Positions 24,051 to 35,339 of a stretch of 64,000 nt of DNA are shown here, one piece after another. This stretch comes from Sinonovacula constricta. Taxonomy: Eukaryota; Mollusca; Bivalvia; Cardiida; Solecurtidae. Within the stretch, counting starts at the first letter, position 1, and every line of letters starts with the position of its first letter. The stretch spans positions 24,484,263 to 24,548,262 of the forward strand of contig CM017564.1 in NCBI GenBank assembly GCA_007844125.1, given 5' to 3'. The position numbers and the translations under genes are program-made. The notes beneath the pieces are model-generated. The model ran no database searches. It had not been told where the DNA came from and saw nothing but the letters and a program-made list of their open reading frames with translations.

Positions 24051-24889
24051 TACTCTCTTTTGAACACAAGACATACCTAAAAGTTTCGTAATTTCTGATT
24101 ATCATAGTAAAAATCGACTGCAAAAATATTAATTATTAAATATTCAAATTGTAATTGCCATAAAGATAGAGATGAACGTTAATGCTAGTAAGAAAGTTAA
24201 CGTTTGGCGTTTCGAATCAATCTTCCCAGTTCAACACAGTATAAAGCACGTTCCGGAGTTAAGGGAGTTACATCCCTTTAATAATTGTCGAAAATTTAGA
24301 AAGCTTCGGCTCTGGGTACAACATTTCTACTTGATGCAGATAGTTACACATTTTTGAATTACTTATATAACATGTACATGAACTTCTTATAAAATATATA
24401 CTAACAGCTATTAGTACGGATAAGTACTTTTTTAAATTCATACAAATTCAAATGCTCAGTGTAATGTAAAAAAAAACAACTAATAATTTCTTCTTCCAGA
24501 AAGGCATTTTTTCCTTTTAACGGAAACGCGTATATGAGGTATAACTGATACTTTTGTCACTGAGAATTAACAAAATGTTTTTTGTTGCTGTGGATTGTCA
24601 ATTTTGTTATAATCTTTTATTCTGAAAGAAAGAAATGAACACGAAATGTGACGTCCGTGCATATAAATTACGTTACGATATCTGTGCCGCTGAAGTTTAC
24701 TCGATGTCCGTGCACCAGTGCACGTCTACTGTACACGGTTGTATTCACCTTGTCAACATCACATAGATAGAAAGGAAGATTTATGCCAATGAGTTTGCCA
24801 TACCATAGTTCGGAGTCGCTTTTCCTGTTCACTATGTGGCAAGGACAACAGCAATAATTGCGACATCCGTATCCAGTAGTTACCTTATA
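24051..24889. other. Intergenic with one short shared block
   Basis: The block at 24,255-24,325 matches 2,065-2,130 (ctttaataattgtcgaaaat). Nothing else recognised. Confidence 0.4.
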
Positions 24890-24984
24890 CAGTAAAACCT
24901 CGCTAAGCGGGTCACTTCTTAAAAGTGTCCCGTTTAGTGAGGTGGTCCTATTAGTGAGGTGGTCCTATTAGTGAGGGTTTCCTG
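24890..24984. mobile_element. 95-bp pogo/Tigger-type micro-MITE
   Basis: Starts cagtaaaacctcgctaagcg and ends gtgagggtttcctg, bordered by TA on both sides (24,888-24,889; 24,985-24,986). The interior has an inverted match around cccgtttagtgag and a tandem gtggtcctattagtgag word. CAGTaaAaCCTC ends plus TA target fit the pogo/Tigger branch of Tc1/mariner. It is far too short to code. Confidence 0.75.
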
Positions 24985-24986
24985 TA

Positions 24987-26038
24987 TGAATATAACACGT
25001 TCTTGTTCATGTACTTATAATACAATAGTTTATATTATATTGTATCATTGTGCTATGTTTAATTGGTGAATGTAAAATTGCAAGATTTATTTTTTAGTTG
25101 TTATTATTTTGCAGCAGATAAAACAATATTAACAAAAAAGCAGATATATATTTTACATTAAAATATTTAATATTTCAAATCTGTTTTGGAAAACTAAAAA
25201 CAAAAATTATAATACACTGTTGTTGTTGTTTTTTCTCAGGTGATAGCGCGTACGTTAAAGCCACTTTACAATCAATGAACTAGAGAGACCTTTTCCGCGA
25301 CAGAGAGTTCTTTTACAAGCTTTCTCCGACGACTCATGTTGATTGGTTGATTCTTCATCAGATGTGTATATTTTTCGAAGCCCGGTTTGTATTTAATGAG
25401 GAATTGAACCGTGAGTTATATGTATAAAAGTAGCTCTGTTTTGAACGTTGTAGAACTAGAGGCGGCTGCAGCAAATCTTGCACTCTCTACCATCGGCTCA
25501 TACATTCACCTCTGTTATTGGCTCACTTAATGTCGGGACAACTTTCGATCCACGTGACTGCCTCGTGGATCACGTCCATGTTTATTTACAAATGCTCATT
25601 AATATCACTATGTTATTCTTCCAAAAATAGTGCGCTTGAATTAATTAAATATCTTTAATTATTTACTTCAATATGTCTTTTTAGTAGATGTTTATTCATT
25701 TTATGTAGAAGTATTATTTTAATTTGAAAATATCCTTCAAATAACACTTTAAAATTTCCGTCAAAAATCTTGACGTGAGCCCATTGCAGAGGTGTCTGAG
25801 AGAGGAACGAACGACAACTCTGCATGGGAGATTGCAAATCTTGGTGGGGTGGGGTGGGTATGAATCAAGATCCATACAACTTTATCGCAGTAAATACTAG
25901 ATATTTACACCCAGGGAAGATTACTTCGACCTAAGCAGTCAACAGACAAAATTTACTTTAAAAAGTTTAGTTTTTTTTAAACTCATATGCATGTGTTTTT
26001 ACAACTCTACTCTTTTACCTGGTTGGTGTGGCTAGGGT
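24987..26038. other. Intergenic, nothing recognised
   Basis: AT-rich sequence with no recognised feature. Confidence 0.4.
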
Positions 26039-26105
26039 GTGCACCACACGCCCCAGCCCCCCCCCCCCCCACCCCGCCATCCCTCACCTGGATCCATCCC
26101 TGTGT
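26039..26105 (-). repeat. C-rich run next to a hAT-like terminus
   Basis: A C-run at 26,056-26,071 is followed by cacctggatccatccctg. Read on the minus strand this gives cagggatggatccaggtg, which looks like the CAGGGG-type end of a hAT MITE. No partner end was found. Confidence 0.35.
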
Positions 26106-27149
26106 AGAACTTCGTTTCGATTTCGAACCATTTAGTAAATGGCATAATATACTTAACCCCTTCTTAAATAAATTCGCAGGATTATATATTCACACATAAA
26201 AAAAAACACCGATTGCAATTTTAAAAAGTTTGGATTAGCGATCAATATGTCTTTAATAATAAATATTTTTGCTGGCTGTCTGGTGTCTCGGACAGTCATG
26301 TTTTTTGTTGTTGTTTTTTTAGTTATTATAATTAAGTTAGTCATTTTAAATATATGATTACAATATAAAGTATTATAATCTCGTTCAAATCTCGTTCATC
26401 AAGACCAGCATAAACAACAACAATAACAGCTGCAGCGACAGCAGCAACAAACGCAAATAAAGGCGTTCCTCTGTGATCTAAAGATTATGAAGGATAAAGC
26501 TGTATTTTGCTAGTCACGCGAACAGTTATCCTCGTAAATGATAGGTATACAGAAAGCTAATAGTGGATTAGTTTTCCGTGATCTGCTCTTTAGGCTGATA
26601 TATAATACGAATGTTTAAAGTGTATTTTAACTTCAGACGTTTAATTTAGTTTCAAAATGTCACAATTTATTTTATATTTACTTCAACCGTTTGCGTCGCC
26701 TTTGATGTTTTGCATCAACGGTTTTTAGTACCCTTTGTTAAAACGGTAATGAATAGCCGTCCAATGTATGACCTTTGTATTGACCGCAAAAACACAGTGG
26801 GAAACTTGAACTTCTAAATAAACGGACAATGTGAATTGAAAAATGCCCTCATTACCAAACTTAGTAACAATAGATATATTTTAATTGGCAAGATTTAACA
26901 AAGGTACCTAGGTCTTTTAAAGTAAAATCAACATTAGATCATATATCTACTACTTTTTGTTTATAAAGTCAAATGCGACGAAATCCAAGACTATATGGGT
27001 ATTTTACAGGCAAGATTAATGAAATTTGAAACATTGTTGTTGTTTTTTCAAAGCGAACTCTTTATATGAAATTAACAATATACAAGCTGAAATAATTGCG
27101 TGACATGGCCGAAATGACCATTCGGTATGCTTTGACTGTATGTTTGTTT
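26106..27149. other. Intergenic, nothing recognised
   Basis: AT-rich sequence. A small caa/cag-rich patch lies at 26,410-26,460. Confidence 0.4.
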
Positions 27150-27260
27150 TGTTGGATGGTTGGTTGGTTGGTTGGTTGGTTGGTTTATTTTGTCCCACAA
27201 AGAGCTGTTAATCACCTGGCACACAGTCACCTTATCCCGACACCGACCAGTCATTATGTG
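27150..27260 (-). repeat. Degraded SINE S3 fragment with (GGTT)n tract
   Basis: A (ggtt)n run at about 27,160-27,185 is followed by 'tttattttgtcccac' and 'cagtcaccttatcccgacac', matching the S3 body (cf. 49,185 and 49,300). The tRNA-like head is missing. Confidence 0.55.
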
Positions 27261-27433
27261 GAATTATCCTAACAATATGCATCTGTTTTACGACTTTGAA
27301 TTTGTTCGGGGTTTAACCTGTGAACTTTCGTAACTAGAGCAGACACCATACAGATTGGTCTTTCTTGTCCGATACATGCACAATACGGATAATTCCGATA
27401 TATACAGAACAGAGCAAATTTTATTGGCATAAA

Positions 27434-27787
27434 CAGGGGCGTGCCTAGGCGACCTTTGAGTAAACGCACTATTCCGGGGGGGGGGGGGGGGTATTCCCCC
27501 CCCCCGCCCCCGGATTTTTTTCCTTAGAACGCCGTAGATGCATTCTGGTGTCAAACTCTGTCACAGTACAACGAGCAGGAAGGGACAGAAATACGTCAGG
27601 TAGGACTGCAGAAGTATTTGTAGAATTTAGAAAAGAGTTAAAGAACTCTAATTTAAAAAATGAAACAGCTAACAACAAGTGCCAAACACAGGTTATGTAC
27701 GATTTTTATTTGGTTTTTGACGTTTTTATTTTTTCAATTTTTGGAAGCAACTGTACGCACGTGCGTAAGTGCGTAAGCCCAGGCACG
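27434..27787 (-). mobile_element. Non-autonomous hAT-like MITE, family M2, copy B (one end truncated)
   Basis: The left end caggggcgtgcctaggc is intact. The right side ends at gcccaggcacg, lacking the final ccctg. A 12-bp direct repeat tattggcataaa flanks it (27,422-27,433; 27,788-27,799). The body is the inverse of 22,878-23,243, including G- and C-runs at 27,477-27,510. Confidence 0.85.
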
Positions 27788-27799
27788 TATTGGCATAAA

Positions 27800-28345
27800 A
27801 TATTAACAATATTTGTAGCCAGGCGATGTAAAGTAACAGAAAGTGGTGAAAATAACATTTTCATAGAAGAACAAATACATGAGTGTCTACATTCAGGATT
27901 ACCGACACCCATCCCGTAATTTCATGGTCTTAAGGACGGAATATCACTTTTCTTAAGATTTACCCTTAAACAGTGTTATACGGGTCTATAAATATTATAT
28001 AAAGTAAACGTTGCTTCATTTCGACGTTCGTTAATGTATACTTTATATAACATCGCATGTACCTTCGGCTGCTTATTATAAATATCTGAAGTTTTTAAAC
28101 AATTTAAAACAGCATACAATTCTACAATGAAGCTTTTTCTTCATCATTTTCTATTTACAATTTTATGCAATATGTCCAATAACAGTTCAGTAAAAATATT
28201 AGTGTAGTGTTTCCGTGAATCAAGTCAGTTTCGATCAACCAGACGCTCTCTCCCCACCAATGTTTGCACCCATTTGAATCACAGACATTACGGAAACGCT
28301 TCAGGAGTGTACATGCAGCTTGTTATCCGCTGGTTTACATCCAAA
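27800..28345. other. Intergenic, nothing recognised
   Basis: No gene or repeat identified. Confidence 0.4.
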
Positions 28346-28840
28346 TAGATAGTTTTCATGTGATGTCATCGATACTGATATGACAGATTAAGGCAGCCAT
28401 CTTTGTGGAAAGAAGCTAATGCAGGCCGAATTAGGGAAATATGTGCTGTATTAAACTCACCATTGTGTTTTTATTTTTCAGTTTATTTTACTGAAGTTTA
28501 TATTAATTTTTACAGCTTTTATAAAGTATTTTAAATTTCAAAACTATATTTTGATATTTTAAAAGGTTAGAAAAATACAACCGAAAATGATACACTGTTC
28601 ATTTTGTTTCAAGTATGAGCCAATAGTTTTAATTATTTCTGTATATTAATTCTGTGTGCATTTATCAATTGTAAAAAAATGTATTCTAAAATATGAATTT
28701 CAAGAGCTTTCCAATGGTGTATAGCTTTTAATTTACGGGCCACAAATGAAGAAATTACAAGAAAATAAAATTTACCCTTCTATACAATTCATATGAAAAT
28801 CTCTTGAAGTTACCATCAAAGATGGCTGCCATGATTCGTA
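28346..28840 (-). mobile_element. MITE family M1, copy 3 (one terminus lost)
   Basis: Starts tagatagttttcatgtgatg and follows the 11,906 copy closely to gatggctgccatgat, where the expected gaaactatcta end is replaced by unrelated sequence. Confidence 0.78.
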
Positions 28841-29091
28841 TGTAAATCAGGTATAGTATTTCAATTAAATTGCAAGGTTCATCCTGCGATGAACGTGATC
28901 AAGCGTTTCGATGTGAATGGTGTTTGGGGGTGAGGGAGGGAAGGATACCTTAATCCGTTCCAATGGTAAAATCCAAATGAAACTTATTGCAATGTAGAAA
29001 GTACAAAAAGTAAGTGGTTGATATAGATTAGAAAACACATACGTGTCGTCAATCTTGTGGAGTCTTATTGCCCAGAGCAATTATGAAAACA

Positions 29092-29290
29092 GGGGCGCCC
29101 GTATCGGAGTGGTAGAGTAACTCTTTGTAACTCCTCTGACTGCTTAGCCTCCCAACGTGTGGGTTAGAGTCCCATTCGGGGAAATGAACTTAATGTGGGA
29201 AGGTCTTCCAGCTGACCTGTGGTGCGCCGGTCGTTCTACCAATACATGTGTCTGGGGTCTTTCTCCACCAAGACAGTTGAACGTTGCTAT
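29092..29290 (+). repeat. tRNA-derived SINE, family S2, copy 2
   Basis: A tRNA-like head (ggggcgcccgtatcggagtg ... gtgggttagagtccca) is followed by the S2 body 'gaaggtcttccagctgacc' and tctccaccaagacag. Same family as 30,750-31,000 on the other strand. Confidence 0.85.
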
Positions 29291-29570
29291 ATTTGACAGT
29301 CATTTAGATCTCTACAGAGTTAAGTGCTTTAAATCCACTCGATACAGAAGATTTATCATTCAAAAGCTTTTTTTGTCTGTTCTTAGATTGTAGCGTACAT
29401 TGTATTATATACATTTTGACCAATTACAGTTTGAACTTTCGTAAAAGCAAAATTCTTCATTTTGGTTCAAGTGACACGTTTATTATCTATATGTATATAT
29501 GTTGTAAAGATGGTGTACGCCACTTTATGTACAAATAAAATTTCTGCTCTGTCCTGTTCTATAACGACTT
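29291..29570 (+). repeat. Dispersed repeat H, uninterrupted copy (LINE 3'-end-like)
   Basis: Includes 'ttgtattatatacattttgacc', ttcattttggttcaagtgac, atatatgttgtaaagatggt and 'aataaaatttctgctctgtcc'. It directly follows a SINE S2 copy. A second copy at about 39,420-45,075 is broken up by three other elements. The terminal ttctg-rich stretch after aataaa suggests a retroelement 3' end. It is useful as the near-empty version of the nested locus. Confidence 0.72.
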
Positions 29571-30298
29571 TAAATGGTCGCTTCGATGTATCTTCAATGA
29601 AAAACAAACAAAACAATTTCGAAAGCACCTGCGCGGAGGGTCCAGGCTAATTAGTGGCTTAATTGGCCCTAGGGATGTGAATGTACTTGACTAAAAGGAT
29701 TAAGATTTTGAATTTTATTCATTCTTTGTAAAAGGGTTAATCCAGTTCACTTATTAGAATAATTAGAAAATGCCATGTCTATGATATTTTTAATTGTCTA
29801 ATGCTACAATAACAAGTTTTCTAAAAATGCTTTATACTATGTTATTTCATAATATCTTATTTCCAATTTTCTTCTTTTCTTTACAATCATTTTACAATTA
29901 CAAGTATGATAAACAAACGGATTAAATAACAATTTTTGTAATTAAATTAAACTCTCGCCGTATGTTTCCTTTGGGTACAATGAAAAACTTTATTTGTTAA
30001 ATATTATTTTAAAACATAATAAATAATGTGCAAATCATTTCTTAAAACTTCAAAATCGATACAATTACATTTATATAAATCTCAAAAGTCGACTTTTAAA
30101 TAGGGAGAGGCTTGGTTAATTACTTTATGCTTAGCTTATAAAGTTTAAAACATGCAAATGCAAAAAACCTGCTACTGTTAGCTTTGGATAAAACATTAAG
30201 AAAAATTATTCAGGAATGATTAAGATTCTCAAATGTTCAAATAATTTCCAGGGGATAAACTAAAGCTGATTGCATGCAAATAAAGAGTCCCCAAGCCC
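29571..30298. other. Intergenic, nothing recognised
   Basis: Strongly AT-rich with no recognised feature. Confidence 0.4.
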
Positions 30299-30480
30299 TT
30301 CCCCCCACCCCACCCCACCCCGTCTCCAACATCACCCACCCCACCCCCTCTCCCAACCCACCCCGTCTCCAACATCTCCCCACCCACACCCTCTCCCACC
30401 CCACCCCTCTCTCTCAAACCTTTCCAACACCACCCCCTATCCCACCCCCTATCCCACCCCACCCCCTCTCCTACCCTCCG
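30299..30480. repeat. C-rich (CCCCACC)-like low-complexity tract
   Basis: Runs of ccccacc/ctatccc, including ccccaccccaccccacccc at 30,303-30,321. The minus strand therefore has four G4 runs with single-base loops, a textbook G-quadruplex pattern. Pro- and Gly-rich open frames here are composition artefacts. Confidence 0.9.
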
Positions 30481-30749
30481 AGCTAGCTTATTCAACAGTT
30501 TCAAAAAGGTCAATGCGTATGATTTGCGTGTTGTTGTTGCTGTTTTTTTGTTGTTGTTTTTTGTTGTTGTTTCAAATGTCTAGAACATATAGACAATGCA
30601 TGTACGTGCTTATTATGTAAATTAAAATACTTGTAAAAAGTGCAAGTTTTGCATTCCAGAAGACTGTGTTAAACCTGGTTTATGGCACTCTTAACGACCG
30701 GCGTCTCAATATCACACGAGATATTGACTTTACCACCTACGGATGACAG

Positions 30750-31000
30750 CACACATTTGATTGTTTGTTATGTTTTTGAAATACATTGCAGCAACAATTT
30801 ATGGTCATTATAGCAAGTCCAGCTGTTTTGGTGGAGGAAGACCCCAGACAAATATCTGGGTCGAACCACCGGCGCACCGCAAGTCAGCTGGAAGACCTTC
30901 TCACATTAAGTCCTCCGCCCCGAACGGGACTCGAACCCACGCGGTGAGAGACTAAGTAGTCAAAGTTGGGGACACTACCACTACGCCACGGACGCGCCCC
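30750..31000 (-). repeat. tRNA-derived SINE, family S2, copy 3 (best preserved)
   Basis: On the minus strand it starts ggggcgcgtccgtggcgtag, with box-A-like gtggcgtagtggtag and box-B-like gggttcgagtccc. The body contains aaggtcttccagctgactt, and the 3' end is ttgctgcaatgtatttcaaa. The good A and B boxes identify it as tRNA-derived; it is not a tRNA gene because the acceptor stem does not close. Confidence 0.9.
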
Positions 31001-32190
31001 ACACCCCTCCACACGTTTAGTGCTTGCACGTTTGTTGACAACATTTGAAAGCTAGACTAATTATGTTCCGGTTGACTGGCTGATCCAAAATTGGCTTTTT
31101 TTTATTACTTTGTACCTTCTTCACCTTTCTTGCCGCTCCATTGGTTTTATAGGATATAAACTTAAGCATTCAAATTTATCACAACACGAGGCCAGTTTTA
31201 AAGCGACTTGATCTCCTTTATTCCAGTTTGCAATTCTTTTGAACTTTGTTTGATCGAGAGGTGGGGGGTCGAATACCTAATTTTACTTGCATTCATGCGA
31301 ATGCTCCTCTATGATTTTGTATGAGACGCGTTCTGCGGTGTATCTGGACAAAAAGTGGACTTTTTAATGGCTTTATTTAATTGAATTTGAACCTGAAAAT
31401 GAAAACCTAACCCCGACGCAACATAAATGTGCTGTTGATAATTAGTTCAAATTCTTCGCAAATAGGCTTTAAAAAGCAATCATGTATTTCCTTATTAACA
31501 TAAACTGGAGCTTGATTACATTTCTTGGTTCTGATTTCACATCTATCTTCGTTTCCATATTTGCGAAGAAAATAAGAAATTCTTTATTGCTTGCTTACTT
31601 ATTGCAATATTTCAGAAAAAAAAAACAATCGGGGTATCATCGGAGCTTATGCAAAACAAATAAACATTCATTCCCGAATAAAGATTTCTATTGAATGCTC
31701 GAGAAATTATTGTGAATAACAACAAAACAAGCAACAGTATCCAGTAGAGTCCGTATTAATGTTATTCGTAGTAAATACAACTACATTTATTAAAACATAC
31801 TCCGATTTCTCGATAGGTAAATAAGAAAAGGTCCTATCAAAATGTCCACAGATATTAAAATCTAACCTACCTCTAGACGAAGGCAAACAGGGTAAATGAG
31901 GGCAGATTTTCCCTTCCTGCAAATTTAATTTAAAAACAAAATTATTATAATTAAATCAGAAATATATTTTCCTGTTTTTATTCATTAGCATGCAACTTGA
32001 TACAGGTTTCTATACACCTTAAGAACTTTTGACAATGTGCTGTTTTTATTTTTGTTTGTATATAACATATCCTTGCATTTTTGCCCTGTTTTATGTCAGA
32101 ATCTAGCAGTTTTGCCCTTAATCCCAAATATATGTACGTTACCCACAAGGACAAACAATTTCGTCACTTTCCTTAACAGACGAACATGCC
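31001..32190. other. Intergenic, nothing recognised
   Basis: AT-rich. Short open frames without motifs. Confidence 0.4.
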
Positions 32191-32200
32191 ACCCCAACAC

Positions 32201-32613
32201 ACTCGGAACTCCTCGGGTAATTCCGTCCTCTACGTAATCACCTCGGAAATAAGGCTGTCGCCGCCATATTGACGAACTACATCCAAAATGGCAATCGTAC
32301 CTACTCGGCGATCTCCGGCAAGCTTCGGATATAGACATCACCGAAGCGTGATCCGAGTGCATGCATGGTAATAACTGGTATATTACACTTTTACCAAATC
32401 CTGTTGGTAATATACATACAGTATCAACTAAGTTAAAAATATTCTTCAACGAAGCAATCTGCTTTTCTTTCAAGGAGTGTTGAATCTCCATCTTTGTTTA
32501 CATAATGCGATGAAGTTATTCGCCGGGGCAAATCACCAACTGGTGTATTCCTACAATTACATACGAGGTGAAATATCCAAAGCTTGTCGGAGATCGCCGA
32601 GTAGGTACGATTG
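32201..32613 (-). mobile_element. Mutator-like element carrying a RecQ-like helicase fragment (Pack-MULE-like)
   Basis: A 413-bp insertion flanked by a perfect 10-bp duplication accccaacac (32,191-32,200; 32,614-32,623). The left end, tcggaactcctcgggtaatt, is of U1 type. An internal inverted pair, caatcgtacctactcggcga at 32,292 and its partner ending gtaggtacgattg at 32,613, gives about 40-bp arms. Thus there are two stacked left ends and one right end. Between the inner arms, on the minus strand, lies a helicase-like coding fragment. Long inverted ends plus a 10-bp duplication fit Mutator; a carried gene piece is the Pack-MULE pattern known best from plants. Confidence 0.85.
32350..32491 (-). 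pseudogene. RecQ/DEAD-box-type helicase N-terminal fragment
   Basis: About 45 codons from ATG 32,491-32,489. The product has 'LKEKQIASLKNIF' followed by VDTVCILPTGFGKSVIYQLL. This matches the start of a RecQ-type superfamily 2 helicase: a Q-x-x-A/S-L motif, then a Walker A loop PTGFGKS that would bind ATP, then the 'YQLLP' element. After the 'LLPC' the frame enters terminal-repeat sequence and no longer resembles helicase. All later motifs (DExH, III-VI) are missing, so it cannot be a working helicase. It looks like a captured exon piece inside the surrounding element. Confidence 0.78.
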
Positions 32614-32929
32614 ACCCCAACACATACCCCTCATCTCTCCGTCCATTTTGCACTCCGGACAATAACAGCCCCGTGCTTATTTGTTTATTGGTTTTAGCAG
32701 CCTAAATAATCACTTAATGCGTGGATTGTATTTCAAGAGCAGCAATTCTCTCGTTGTAAAAGTGCAATAAAAGAGCTTTGTCTCACCGGGTGTTTGTTAA
32801 GGTAGGAAAACTGATCGGAGCGTTTTCATTCCTGTAGGCAACGAGAATGTTTTCGCCAAGCCATTCCAAAATAAGTGTGTGGGGTGTCCAGGATGTTGTT
32901 TTTATATTGTTGTTGTTTTTTTTTACTGG

Positions 32930-33150
32930 GAACGGTCAGTCAGCGAAAGGGACCGACTGAGGTGCTTAAATCAGTTTTACAGAGCTCTAAACGTGCACTT
33001 CCTGAGGAGTTTCTCAAATGCAAGCAATGAAAACAAAACCCATCTATTTGAATAAAAATGTCCAAACGCTGACGTTTTCTTAGATAGGTTATGACGTCGT
33101 TAAAAAGAGTTACGTAAAGAAAAAATAATGTCCACATGGCATTATAAGAG
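32930..33150 (+). repeat. Dispersed repeat R3, copy 1
   Basis: Starts gggaacggtcagtcagcgaa, then gaccgactgaggtgcttaaa, tttctcaaatgcaagcaatg, gctgacgtttt and 'aataatgtccaca'. The same order recurs at 51,215-51,430. A cagtcgg/ccgactg inverted word lies near its start. Type unknown. Confidence 0.75.
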
Positions 33151-33710
33151 AGAAATAGGTACTATTTGGGGTGTAGCGGATCACAAACGTCATTTTCGTT
33201 GCATACGCATTAGAAACAAGTGTTTTAAAAATACAGAATATGCATTTACCTTGCAAGAAATGTGCTCTTTTCGAAAATGCTCACCAATTTAATCTCGGAC
33301 GTATATTTCTTTGCAAAGGCTTCAGTTTTGATAGGCATTAATTTGGATAGTAACGGATCACATAAGGGTATAGCGGATTACCTGACAAACGTCCTCGAGG
33401 AATCGTCTCATAGCACTAGAAACGTAGTATTTGTCACACCATTGCAACGTAAATGTGTTATTGGTATATTTTAAACAATTCTCATCAATAATGCTATCGA
33501 ATTGTTTTCAATAAAGCATACCCAGATCACTGGCTGTTCCCTCAAGGTAAGTCCGCTGTTACCAGCAGCTGTCTGTTATGTGTCTCCCCTATGCTCGCTC
33601 ACTATTTTAAAGATACAATGTCTTTCTCTATAAGAAAAATAGCTCTCTGGGCACGCACTGTTTTCCCAGGTGAAAGGTATTTCTTCTTCATGGTTATGGT
33701 TCCCCCTCCA
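33151..33710. other. Intergenic, nothing recognised
   Basis: The 70-codon frame at 33,262-33,474 has no recognised motif. Confidence 0.4.
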
Positions 33711-33718
33711 CACACACA

Positions 33719-33806
<88 letters not shown>

Positions 33807-33970
33807 AACACACACACACGCACGCACGCAAACACACACGCACGCAAACACACACACGCACGCCCACACACGCAAACACACGCACGCACACGCATGCACG
33901 CACACACGCACGCACGCACACACACACACACGCACGCACGCACGCACACACACACACACACACACACACA
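33711..33970. repeat. Compound (CA)n/(CGCA)n microsatellite
   Basis: A 260-bp tract of cacaca interspersed with acgcacgc words. The long His/Thr and Cys/Val open frames on both strands are artefacts. Alternating purine-pyrimidine with CG steps is the pattern prone to Z-DNA. Confidence 0.97.
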
Positions 33971-34086
33971 TTTGGAAACAGTAAAAATATCAGAAACATT
34001 TATTTACATCACATTAATTTCATATTTAATCAAACACTCTGCATTTTAAAGGTGATCCCAGGACTGGTCCACCAAGTGAAAGGATA

Positions 34087-34432
34087 ATGAGACTGGTTGT
34101 GGTATCATGTCATATATCCATGGCATGATATTACTTATGAGACTGGTTGTGGTATCATGTCATATATCCATGGCATGATATTACTAATGAGACTGGTTGT
34201 GATATCATGTCATATATCCATGGCTTATATTACTTATGAGACTGGTTGTGATATCATGTCATATATCCATGGCATGATATTACTTATGAGACTGGTTGTG
34301 GTTTCATGTCATATATCCATGGCATGATATTACTAATGAGACTGGTTGTGGTTTCATGTCATATATCCATGGCATGATATTACTAATGAGACTGGTTGTG
34401 GTATCATGTCATTTAATCATGGCATATAACAG
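34087..34432 (+). repeat. 50-bp minisatellite, about 7 units
   Basis: Units of gagactggttgtggtatcat then gtcatatatccatggcatga then tattacttat, nearly identical with small changes (gtggtttcatg, gatatcatg). It starts 117 bp after the CA tract. Confidence 0.95.
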
Positions 34433-35339
34433 TGAAGGCATCACTATATACCCTTCAAGTTGATACCGTCTTTATATGACTGAAAAATTGTTGGTAACTA
34501 TGTCTTATTTGGTTATTTGAGAAAAAATCTTTAATACAAACTGTCGGATTCCACGATTAGCGGGTACTAAGTTTTGATTTTGCACTTGGTATTCAGGAAT
34601 TTTGCAAAATGGCTTGAATAAGCCATTTGCTCATTATTTACCCACAGAGTATGAGGTTTTGTTTCTTCTTTTTGGTAATGTGTTTATCATCACATAATAG
34701 TACACAGTTATTAAATAATAACGCACTTACATAATATTATAACGCGGCCGCCCGCCAACAGTTACCCATGCACGAACCACACTAACGTGGCCTAAACTTG
34801 CATGTCGGGAATGCACTTAAACCGCGTCGCTAAAGAGTTGAAGTGATTATATATCTACCATTGGGACCGTTACAAAACTATTATAAAATATATATTCTTT
34901 TTTTTTTCGATGAAATAGAAATAACCCAAAACGTTTATTGTTCATGACTATTCAAATGAACAGTATTATTTTTTAAACTCACACAAAATATGCAGAACAA
35001 CTCTTTTTGGTGTTAACAGGACTTGACCTTTTCTATTTTTACAGTTCCCTGTTCTTAAGGTTAACCTTTCTTACAGTTTTTTTCGTTCACATTTTCATAT
35101 CAGAGAGATGGAGGATTGTCAGTTTTGTCTTTTGTAATTAGAGACCTGATGATAGCAGTCAAACAGTTAAGCCGAGAGAAAAGGGTTGTATTGGTATCAA
35201 CTCTGTCAGTGTTGCCCGATGTGACAACATTACTCCGATTTAATTGTATATGCATTTGGATGCAGTACGCTTTCTCTCATCAATGTATTTCAAGAACACT
35301 GAAGAGTGTCTCAGCGACCTATTCTCCAGCAGGAAATAA
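34433..35339. other. Intergenic with a fragment of dispersed repeat R5
   Basis: Positions 34,490-34,555 (ttggttatttgagaaaaaat ... aaactgtcggattccac) match the terminus of R5 at 60,725-60,785. The rest is unassigned, though 35,110-35,335 may be decayed upstream sequence of the next pseudogene. Confidence 0.5.

Noticed and set aside
30229..30620. Pro-rich and Gly/Trp-rich open frames
   Set aside because: Low-complexity C-rich tract; composition artefact on both strands.
30910..31000. tRNA gene on the minus strand
   Set aside because: tRNA-like head of SINE S2, repeated at 29,092 and 7,265-7,310, not a stand-alone tRNA.
33576..34049. Long Cys/Val and His/Thr open frames on both strands
   Set aside because: They come from the CA/CGCA microsatellite; dipeptide composition and presence in several frames show they are artefacts.
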